From the NCBI GenBank assembly GCA_001872985.1, contig MNYA01000189.1:1-9141 (forward strand): 9,141 nucleotides of DNA, given 5' to 3'. The stretch comes from a bacterium CG2_30_54_10. GTDB taxonomy: Bacteria > Muiribacteriota > Ozemobacteria > Ozemobacterales > Ozemobacteraceae. The translations under genes and the position numbers were made by a program. Below, piece by piece: positions 1-7,000 of the stretch (the first letter of the stretch is position 1; the number at the start of each line of letters is the position of its first letter). The notes under the pieces were generated by a model. That model was given only the letters and a program-made list of their open reading frames with translations, did no database searches and was not told the DNA's origin.

Positions 1-166
1 GAAATAACTGTTACATTCTGGTTCATCGACCGGCCATAAGGGGCCGTAAAAACAACAACCATTGTTATAGTTATTGTTTAACGGAAATAACTGTTACATT
101 CTGGTTCATCGACCGGCCATAAGGGGCCGTAAAAACAACAACCATTGTTATAGTTATTGTTTAACG
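1..166. repeat. two perfect tandem copies of an 83-bp unit
   Basis: Positions 1-83 and 84-166 are identical base for base. Each unit begins GAAATAACTGTTACATT and ends TTGTTTAACG. The window opens at or inside the array, so more copies may lie to the left. The unit length is not a multiple of three, so it does not preserve a reading frame, and stop codons occur in the frames I followed. The second copy runs into GCCCCTTA, which completes a long hairpin arm. The first copy lacks that completion, which suggests the array grew by duplication of a once single hairpin. An assembly artefact at a contig end is an alternative. Confidence 0.9.
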
Positions 167-174
167 GCCCCTTA
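120..174. repeat. long perfect hairpin at the edge of the 83-bp array
   Basis: TAAGGGGCCGT (120-130) pairs exactly with ACGGCCCCTTA (164-174). The AT-rich interior also pairs partly: AAACAA at 133-138 with TTGTTT at 157-162, then three more pairs. This gives a stem of about 20 bp around a short loop. No T-run follows on either strand, so it is not a classical intrinsic terminator. It may be a small palindromic repeat element or a structured RNA end. Confidence 0.6.
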
Positions 175-267
175 GATAAGGAAATTCTTGAGAAAAATGC
201 TCGGAATAAAATTCGTGTTCATCAGTGTTTAGCCATCGTAGAAAAAATATTGGAGAAGCCAAAGTAG
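154..267 (+). other. possible orphan C-terminal coding tail
   Basis: After an in-frame TAG at 151-153, the plus strand reads open to a TAG at 265-267. From 175 the translation starts DKEILEKNARNK and ends VEKILEKPK. This is a charged amphipathic helix-like stretch that looks like a natural protein C-terminus. There is no start codon or ribosome binding site in front, and the upstream part lies in the hairpin repeat. It could be the remnant of a plus-strand gene cut by the repeat, or chance. It would converge on the UbiA-like gene. I do not recognise a family. Confidence 0.2.
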
Positions 268-324
268 GCTTAACTAAGCACCATTCGCGCGTGCCCCCCT
301 TCTGTGAGGAGTTACCGTTTTCCC

Positions 325-1254
325 TTACCTTGGAAGTGTTGAATACCAGCCGCCGAAAACGGCAACATGGTAGGCGAGAAGGTAGAATGTGACTGTTCCC
401 CGATAAATCCTCGCACCCTTTTTGTCGGGTGAGAAAATGTAATAGATGCCGGCCAAAACGACGAGAACTGAAATCGCTCCCGCTGGAACAAACAACTGAA
501 AAGCATTTTGAGAAAATTTAATCGAGGCTGTCAGCCAAAGAGCGCCAAGCGCGAGGGCCAGGTTCACCGAGAGAAGCCCGACCGCCCCGACAGGCCTTAG
601 CCGGGCAGAGTATGAATCGACGCCATCGCGTTCCTCCTCGCGACCGAGGGTCTTTCGACCGAACTCGAAAACGTTGAATACAAACCAGTTTCCGAGGGCA
701 AAAATGAGAAAAGATCCTTCCGCCAGAACGGGGGGTTGCCCGGTAGCCACGGCCTGAATTTGCACTCCGAGAAGCGCCGCAGAGAAGGTGTGGGTAATTG
801 CGTAAAGCTCGAGTCGCGGACGCAACCAGTCCCCAACGAAAAACTCCATGCGCATCAGAAGAGTGAAGGCCAGAAAGCAGACATACGCGGAAAAAACACC
901 CCACCCAAGATTAGCTGCAATCGCCAATTCGCTCAGCAGGCACAAAAGTGTTGCGGTGCCAAACTCGGGTAGACCTATAAGGCCTCGCGCAAGGGGCCTC
1001 TCGGGGTGGAATTCCCTGTCGACAGCGTAGTCCTTCACTTCATCGAACAGCCGCATGTGCAGAAAGCAAAGCCAGATAAGAACGTACCCGGCCCCCAGCC
1101 TGCCCCAGGGGATCACGCTCTCGGAAGATGGAAGCCAGGCAATTCCGACGTTAGCGGCAAAGAAAGCAAGAACCATCATGGACAGGGAAAGAGGTTCGTG
1201 CCGTTCACGCAGGAACTGAAGCCATCTTCCCAGCATCTGCATCATCGCCTTCAT
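325..1254 (-). CDS. UbiA-family membrane prenyltransferase-like protein
   Basis: This is a 309-residue, strongly hydrophobic protein with about eight or nine predicted membrane helices, the usual length for the UbiA superfamily. UbiA enzymes transfer a prenyl chain to an aromatic or other acceptor inside the membrane, using two Mg-binding aspartate motifs. The first is clear: DEVKDYAVD at residues 71-79, followed by HPERPLARG. The second cytosolic loop, EFGRKTLG to DGVDSYS at 197-215, holds acidic residues but departs from the classical DxxGD-type motif, so substrate use may differ from quinone-pathway members. The ATG at 1254 is 22 bp after the stop of the OleC-like ligase and shortly after GGACCTGAG; several nearby in-frame ATGs (codons 4, 5 and 7) leave the exact start uncertain. 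It is probably cotranscribed with the ligase as the last gene of the unit. The family call is firm; donor and acceptor are unknown, and a non-prenyltransferase UbiA-fold role is possible. Confidence 0.8.
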   Translation of the reverse strand: MKAMMQMLGRWLQFLRERHEPLSLSMMVLAFFAANVGIAWLPSSESVIPWGRLGAGYVLIWLCFLHMRLFDEVKDYAVDREFHPERPLARGLIGLPEFGTATLLCLLSELAIAANLGWGVFSAYVCFLAFTLLMRMEFFVGDWLRPRLELYAITHTFSAALLGVQIQAVATGQPPVLAEGSFLIFALGNWFVFNVFEFGRKTLGREEERDGVDSYSARLRPVGAVGLLSVNLALALGALWLTASIKFSQNAFQLFVPAGAISVLVVLAGIYYIFSPDKKGARIYRGTVTFYLLAYHVAVFGGWYSTLPR

Positions 1255-1276
1255 CTCAGGTCCGGCGTGAACCGGC

Positions 1277-2989
1277 CTACTTCTTAGCCAGAAGCCGGTC
1301 GCGGAGAAGGCCGTATTCCACCTTGCTGTGATGCCGCGGGTCCATGGGGATATTTTCTATCTTGCCCAGAAAGTCGCATGGAATTTTGGCGTCTCGAAGC
1401 TGGCCTTCAAGTTCCCGCAGGATGGCTTCCGATCGATCGGCTGCCATGTCCTTCAATTCAACCAGAGCGTAGGCTTTCTCTCCAAGATCGGGATCAGGCA
1501 AACCAACGAAAGCCGCCTGTTTGACATCAGGGTGCCTCTTGAGAAGCATCTCAACCTTCACAGGAAAAAGCATCTCGTCCTTCCGGGCGATTGCATTGTG
1601 AACTCTTCCAACCAACCAGAGATTGCCCTGGGAATCAAGATTTCCCAGATCGCCGGTGCGGTGCCAGACCTTCCCGTTCGCCTCGATGATCTTGGTCTTC
1701 GCGACTGCGCCGGGATCATTGAAATAAGATTTGCATACGTGCAAACCCGAAACGACAATTTCCCCGACGCTTCCGGGGGAAACCTCTAATTGCCCCCAGT
1801 CATTGTTTTCGAGCCGGATCGAGGTTTTCCGAATCTTGATGAATTTCACTTCGAGTCCTTCGGCGAAGTGGCCGACATTCACGCCCTCGCCGTTCCCCAA
1901 GCCCTGTTTCGGGTGGAGAATATCGTTGGCCTCAATGTGAGCGATCGGCTCGACCTCGGTGGAACCGTAGAGAACCCAGACCTCCGATTTGGGAACGGCC
2001 TTTTTCATCAAGGCAAGAGTCTCATTGCTTATCGGAGCTCCGCCGGTGATGACGCGTCGAACGTTGGGCATCGTTGTTTTGTACTCATGGCAAAATTTTG
2101 CTACACCCACCACCATCGCGGGAGAAAGCGTGGCGCTTGTAATCCCGAAACTTAGCATCTGACTTACGAGCATCATCGGATCTTTCTCTGACGGCCGGCC
2201 GATATCAATGACCGGGATTGCGGTTTTCACGCCCGCGGCCAGGTTATTCAGGGAGAAGATCGGAAATGCGGGAAGGTCGACATCCTTATCGGTGTAAGGG
2301 ATGCACTTGTTCAGCGCGTAGTGCTGGGCGGCCAGAAACTGGTGCGTTCGGTTGGCCCCTTTGGGCGACCCTGATGAACCGGTGGTGAAGGTGATCAGCG
2401 CGGTTTCATTCCCTTCCACTGCTTCAACCGTTGTAAAAGGTTTCGCCGCTACAAGCTTGTCGAGAGACGTGGAATAGACGCCCTTGTGAGGCCCGACAAC
2501 GATCTTGATAGGAATAGCGGCCAAGTCGGGTTCCCCGGTACAAAGGGCGAACGCCTGCTCGAAGCTGATCATCGATTTGGCCCCGGCAATGCGTGCGCTG
2601 ACGCCGAGTTGGTCGCGCCGTGCCCAGGAGTCGAGAAAAACAGCGCTGGCGCCGATCATTTGGACGGCAGCCATTGTCTGATACAAGGGTAAGGACATTG
2701 GCAGGAAGATGATGACCCGATTTCCATGTTCGAGTCCGGCTTCTCTGAGACCTTGGGCCGTGTGGCAGATCAGGTCGTAAAATGCCCCGAACGTAATCTT
2801 CTGCTGCTGCATCTCGGTAACGACTGAATTTCCCCAAACAATGGGCTTGCTTTGGTCAACCCAGCAAAAAGCTATTCCTTCGGGGTTCTGGTCGGCGTGA
2901 TGCTTGATGAAGTTTACGACATTGTTCTTCTCGGATTTGCCGTCAAAGAAGCCGTAGGCCTTGTTATTCAACTGCTCGAATTCGGACAT
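1277..2989 (-). CDS. AMP-forming acyl ligase, OleC-like
   Basis: This is a 570-residue member of the ANL (acyl-CoA synthetase/NRPS A domain/luciferase) superfamily, full length for the family. The P-loop motif A3 is FTTGSSGSPKG (201-211), A5 is YGSTEVEPIA (341-350), A7 is HRTGDLG (443-449), A8 is around GRVHNAI (461-467), and the C-terminal lysine motif is DPRHHSKVEY (K556). The FSLNNLAAG stretch with IPVID (245-262), the WHRTGDLGNLD block and the PRHxSKV ending resemble OleC olefin beta-lactone synthetases and their relatives more than ordinary fatty acyl-CoA ligases. OleC converts beta-hydroxy acids to beta-lactones using ATP. No OleA, OleB or OleD homologue is in the window, so plain acyl-AMP or acyl-CoA formation is an alternative. 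The start is fixed by a near-perfect Shine-Dalgarno sequence. The UbiA-like gene follows closely. Confidence 0.85.
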   Translation of the reverse strand: MSEFEQLNNKAYGFFDGKSEKNNVVNFIKHHADQNPEGIAFCWVDQSKPIVWGNSVVTEMQQQKITFGAFYDLICHTAQGLREAGLEHGNRVIIFLPMSLPLYQTMAAVQMIGASAVFLDSWARRDQLGVSARIAGAKSMISFEQAFALCTGEPDLAAIPIKIVVGPHKGVYSTSLDKLVAAKPFTTVEAVEGNETALITFTTGSSGSPKGANRTHQFLAAQHYALNKCIPYTDKDVDLPAFPIFSLNNLAAGVKTAIPVIDIGRPSEKDPMMLVSQMLSFGITSATLSPAMVVGVAKFCHEYKTTMPNVRRVITGGAPISNETLALMKKAVPKSEVWVLYGSTEVEPIAHIEANDILHPKQGLGNGEGVNVGHFAEGLEVKFIKIRKTSIRLENNDWGQLEVSPGSVGEIVVSGLHVCKSYFNDPGAVAKTKIIEANGKVWHRTGDLGNLDSQGNLWLVGRVHNAIARKDEMLFPVKVEMLLKRHPDVKQAAFVGLPDPDLGEKAYALVELKDMAADRSEAILRELEGQLRDAKIPCDFLGKIENIPMDPRHHSKVEYGLLRDRLLAKK

Positions 2990-2995
2990 GGCGTT

Positions 2996-3002
2996 CCTCC
3001 TT
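2996..3002 (-). promoter_or_regulatory. strong Shine-Dalgarno sequence of the OleC-like gene
   Basis: On the minus strand AAGGAGG stands six bases before the ATG at 2989. It is a near-perfect anti-16S match, fixes the start, and suggests efficient translation independent of the genes upstream. Confidence 0.85.
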
Positions 3003-3084
3003 AAAAACCCTCGCTTTCGGATGCATCAAACTACCACAAATTCAGTAAATCGAACAAGGGAACAAATTTGAGGTAACTTCTCTC

Positions 3085-3110
3085 AATAAAGGAGGGCGCG
3101 TGCCCGCTCC
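3085..3110 (-). terminator. possible intrinsic terminator after the formyltransferase
   Basis: On the minus strand GGAGC-GGGC, loop ACGC, GCCC-TCC forms a GC-rich stem of seven pairs with a two-base bulge, followed by TTTATT. The T-run is imperfect, so termination may be partial. If active, it separates the fusion-formyltransferase transcript from the OleC-UbiA transcript. Confidence 0.4.
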
Positions 3111-3169
3111 CTTTGAAGCGCGACCAACAAAACATGCGAAATGCTCGTCGGACCCGCGACAGAGGGATT

Positions 3170-3240
3170 GTCATTGCGAGGCGCATTGCGCCGAAGCAAT
3201 CCAGCGACGTCGGAGATTGCTTCGCTTCGCTCGCAATGAC
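3170..3240. repeat. 71-bp dispersed-type palindromic repeat (GTCATTGCGAG family)
   Basis: The ends GTCATTGCGAG (3170-3180) and CTCGCAATGAC (3230-3240) are perfect 11-bp inverted repeats. Inside, CGAAGCAATC (3192-3201) pairs with GATTGCTTCG (3215-3224). The GTCATTGCGAG...GAAGCAATC pattern is familiar as a widespread interspersed repeat in many bacterial genomes; that part is recall, not searched. It can fold into a long hairpin in a transcript running through the gap and could affect mRNA stability or readthrough. No flanking target duplication is evident. Confidence 0.75.
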
Positions 3241-3300
3241 GCCAAAGGGCTGGAGCTTAGCTGATCCTGGTAACCACGCTTTGAAACATTACGAAAAAAG

Positions 3301-4059
3301 TTAAAGCAGAAACCCCCGGCGACGAATGCTCTGAATCTGGGCATAGGTCGGATTCCGTCGGTGTGGAAAACCGCTCGAGCGATTGGGTTCACCGATCGAG
3401 GGCCCTCGCTTTTCAATCGTCTGAAGGACGGAAATAAGGGCATCGGCTTCGATCCGGCTCGATGCCATCGGTATGTCAGGGTAGCTACGGCAGCCCTTCA
3501 CATTGACCTCACACCGAACTATCAGTCGGCCATCATCGATCTTTTTATTCATCCAATGGATCGTGAAGCCGACCGGGAGACCTTCCGACCAGGCCCAGAG
3601 GTCGCACATCGTTCCGCGGTTGTCTGGAAGCAAACCATGGTGGATGTTGATACAACCGAGTTTGGGAACCCCGAGAACCTCGTCTTTGAAAATATTCCGC
3701 GTTCGCTGGTTGACGATCAAATCAGGCAAGCGGCTTTTCAGCCAGGCAAGCGCTTCGACCGAGTTCATGCTTCCGCACCGAAAGATCGGGATTCCACGTT
3801 GTCGAAGGATGCGAACCCTCTGGTCTCCAAACCGGCTGGTGATAAGATTCTTCAACAAAACCACCCCAACCCTCGGAGCGCCCATAACCTGCAGACCTGC
3901 CACATTCCGCAAAACGTACCATGTTGGAATCCGAAGAAGTACCATCCCTAGTACCTCTACTCCTGGCGGAAGGCGCCCCGGGTTGGTCACTTCCGTGACA
4001 AGATGAAGGTAGTTGTCCCGGACGTACGTCACATCAGAGGTGACATAGATGACCTTCAT
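3301..4059 (-). CDS. formyltransferase-fold enzyme (formyl_trans_N family)
   Basis: This 252-residue protein has the catalytic core of the GART/methionyl-tRNA formyltransferase superfamily, which moves a formyl group from 10-formyl-tetrahydrofolate to an amine (or hydrolyses it). The key segment is INIHHGLLPDNRG (137-149), carrying the catalytic Asn138 and His140 and the LLPxxRG signature. TIHWMNKKIDDG (166-177) follows, with Asp175 at the position of the catalytic aspartate. The C-terminal FMT tRNA-binding domain is absent, so this is not a housekeeping initiator-tRNA formyltransferase. A sugar- or metabolite-N-formyltransferase is more likely. The ATG overlaps the fusion gene's TGA by four bases (ATGA), with GGAGG about 13 bases upstream, so translation is probably coupled to the fusion. 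That places formylation in the same pathway as the fused reductase. The substrate is unknown, and a formyl-THF-independent role cannot be excluded. Confidence 0.8.
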   Translation of the reverse strand: MKVIYVTSDVTYVRDNYLHLVTEVTNPGRLPPGVEVLGMVLLRIPTWYVLRNVAGLQVMGAPRVGVVLLKNLITSRFGDQRVRILRQRGIPIFRCGSMNSVEALAWLKSRLPDLIVNQRTRNIFKDEVLGVPKLGCINIHHGLLPDNRGTMCDLWAWSEGLPVGFTIHWMNKKIDDGRLIVRCEVNVKGCRSYPDIPMASSRIEADALISVLQTIEKRGPSIGEPNRSSGFPHRRNPTYAQIQSIRRRGFLL

Positions 4060-7000
4060 TTTCGGGCCGGGGCCTCCATTCCGGCTTGGCGGCCGTATCG
4101 AGCGTGCGCATCCGCGAACTCATCCGCAGCCATGGCGGCGATGAGCGAGATCTCACCGGCAAGCACCGCCCCGGCCACGATCTCGCCCATTTTTCGGGCT
4201 TTGCGGGGCCCGTCGCAATCAAGGATCTGAAGGCACAATTGCTGGGTGGGCAGGCGCGTTCCGCCACCCACGGTTCCGATCATGATTCCGGGCATTGTAA
4301 CGGATGCGACCAGGTGGCCATCCCGTTTTTCCAGTTGGGTTACCCCCGTTGCGGATTCCGCCACGCAGGCTGGATCCTGGCCGCAGGCGATGAAAATAGC
4401 GGCCAGTACATTGGCATAATGTGCCTGGCAGCCGAACGAATGCGCATGCAACGCGCTCATCTGTGATACCGAAGAAAGCTTTACCATCCTGTCGCTTGTT
4501 GTGTGGAGCAATTTTTCAACCAGATCGTCAGGTATTCCGACCTCGGCTATCACACGTTTTCCCCGATTGCGGGTAAAGTTGATGGCGTTTATCTTCTTGT
4601 CTCCGGAAAGATTCGTTTCGAGGAACCAGTCCGAGATCTGCCCTTTAAACTCCCTCAAAATGTACTCAACCGCCTTATGGGTCGCGATTGTTGTCATGTT
4701 CTGACCGGAGGCATCCCCGGTAGCGTAGACGAATCGCAGGCACAAGTTCGAACCCATCGGGAATTGCTCCACCGCATTGAGTTTTCCGAAACGCGTGGTT
4801 GACTCCGCGACTTCCTTCAATGCAGAAAAAATCTTCGGAATCCAATCGGAAAATGCAAGCATTTCGGGAATTCCACGGAACATGAACAACGGCGCTCGGA
4901 CCAGGCTGTCGGCAAGCACCTTAACTCTTGCCCCACCCGACATGGTAATCACCTGGGCTCCACGGCAGATGGAGGAAACGAGTGCGCCTTCAGTTGTCGC
5001 AAGCGGAACGTAGTAGTCACCGTTGGCGAATTCGCCAATTATCCGAAGAGGACCGACAAGGCCTAACGGAACCTGCGAGAAACCGAAGAATCCCTCTATG
5101 TTTCCCGCGAACGGAAGTGGATCATCGGGGCGGGGGATCCCTTTGATGTTGCCGACAACGTGCTTTTGAAGGAACTGCTGTCGTATTTTGACTGCCTCCC
5201 GGCTGTAATCCAGCAGCGGAGGGAGCGCGGGTGCATCGTTGGTGGGAATCTCGATCCCTTTCAACTTGTCGAGATAACCCCCTTCTTTAATCAGGGCGAA
5301 AAGGCCGCCGAAGTCACGTACCTGCCGGCCGATGAGTTGCTTCAAAGATAACCCGAAAACTTCTTCGAGGTGGGAAATCAACGCGATGATTCCCAACGAG
5401 TCGAGCTGCAGGAACTCGACCAGCCGCTTGCCCGGAGTGATCTGGTCGGACGGCACATTCAGAAAATGGGCAACAACGCTTTTGAATTTGTCGAAAATCT
5501 CCTGGTCCTCTGTGTCAGGTGCTGGGGACGCTTCTTTCGGCAGGGCGGATGAACCCTCAGAAGCCGCATGCACCGAGGGCTGCGCCCTGGAAACAGCGGC
5601 ACGCACAGAGCTCTGTGCCGCCGAAACAGCAGCCATGGAAGTTTGCTCTTCGGAAGCTTTCAGGCCAAGGCTTTCTACAAGAGAGTTCCGCTTCACCTTG
5701 AAGCTTGACGATCGCGGCAGAGGAGTTTCTAGCATGATAACGCGGCGGAACCGTTCCCATTCCGGCCAACCCGCTGTCAGGCGGTCGAGCTCGTCTTGGA
5801 TCGAGGCCACGGCGGGGGTTTCCTGTTGCTCGGCGAAAAACTCTTTTTTGGGGCGGAAAACCAAGGCCGGAAACTCGTAACCGCCTTCCTGGAGGCCGAG
5901 AATGGAGTATTCCTCCGCGAATGGAAGGTGCCCGAGCCGCAGTTCGAGCTCATCGGGATAGACGTTCATTCCGCCCGCCGGAACGATCACATCCTTGGCT
6001 CGACCGCGAATGTAGACATATCCGGCCTCATCGATGTGTGCCAGATCGCCAGTTCGGAGGAAATCCGCATCGAAGGCTTCTTTCGTCTGATCGGGGCTTC
6101 CCCAGATCCCCGTCATTAAGGTGGGAGATTTGATCAACAGCTCACCGACCCCCTCGGGATTCGGATCTTTGATCTTTGTCTCGACTTCTGGAAACGGCTT
6201 CCCAATCGAACCGAGTGGTCCGTTGTCGCACATGATCACCCCACCGGCGGTCTCGGTCATTCCAAAGCCCTGCATCGTCCGAATTCCCCAGCGTCGGAAA
6301 GCCTCCAGGAGAGAGGGCGCGACCGCAGCCCCACCGATGATGATCGTGAGGGTGGGAACCTTGATCTGAGCCTGGCGCAGGGCCATGACAAACACTTCCG
6401 CAAGCCGCGGCACCAGAAGGGCGAAGGTTACATGATATTTGATCGCCGCCCCCAGGATTTCTCCGGGAATGTAGGAGCCTGCAAGGATGACTCTTCCGCC
6501 GGTAACGATCGGCGCGAGACCGGCATTGATCAACCCGAACACATGGGATAAGGGAAGAATCGCCAGCATCGCATCGTGAGGCCCGAAGCTTCCTGACCGC
6601 ACCCCCAGGCGGATTGATGACATGATTGCTGAATGGCTCAACACGATTCCCTTCGGCTTGCCGGTCGTTCCTGATGTGTAGATGATCGCGGCGGCATCCT
6701 TGGGTTCGGGCGCTGCCGGCGGCTTGGCCAGAGGTTCCGGCCTGGTTTTCATCTTGAGGATTTCAAAATGGAAATCGACCAGCGGGAAATCCCCCGGCAA
6801 ACGCTCATATAGGGCCTCCCAACGCCCCTTGATCTTTGTGGTTACGACGACGACGGACGGACTGCAGTCCTCAACGATCGCGAGAAGGCGTTGATCGGCG
6901 CTTGCCCCATCCACCGGAACGGCAATCGCGCCATATCCGGTTATTCCGATGAAAACAGGAAGCCACTTGAAATGGTTTTCGCCTACGATCGGGATCCGGT

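Larger units (their letters stand above)
2990..3300. other. 311-bp intergenic region between formyltransferase and OleC-like gene
   Basis: No credible gene lies here. Reading along the minus strand it holds, in order, about 60 bp of unremarkable sequence, the 71-bp palindromic repeat (3170-3240), a terminator-like hairpin (3085-3110), an AT-rich stretch where a promoter for the OleC-like gene could lie, and the Shine-Dalgarno site. I could not identify convincing -35 and -10 boxes. The small plus-strand open frame through the repeat is not supported. Confidence 0.6.

Noticed and set aside
1..166. CRISPR-like array
   Set aside because: The two copies are directly adjacent with no unique spacers and the unit is 83 bp, so it is a plain tandem duplication.
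256..271. AAGCC-GGCTT hairpin as terminator of the UbiA-like gene
   Set aside because: The stem is only five pairs and the nearest T-run on the minus strand is well downstream, so support is too weak.
3113..3304. 63-codon plus-strand open frame across the palindromic repeat
   Set aside because: It is made largely of the dispersed repeat and has no ribosome binding site; translations of such repeats are a common false gene call.
3361..3951. 196-codon open frame on the plus strand
   Set aside because: Antisense shadow of the formyltransferase gene, whose catalytic motif INIHHGLLPDNRG makes the minus frame the real one.
3301..4059. Initiator methionyl-tRNA formyltransferase (fmt)
   Set aside because: It is too short at 252 residues, lacks the C-terminal tRNA-binding domain, and has no def or other translation neighbours.
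4056..5225. Ordinary mevalonate-pathway HMG-CoA reductase
   Set aside because: The domain is fused to a ligase and a carrier domain, has altered motifs, and no mevalonate-pathway neighbour is present.
5332..5880. 182-codon open frame on the plus strand
   Set aside because: It lies wholly inside the fusion gene on the opposite strand, lacks a ribosome binding site and shows no family motif; the minus frame has clear domain signatures throughout.
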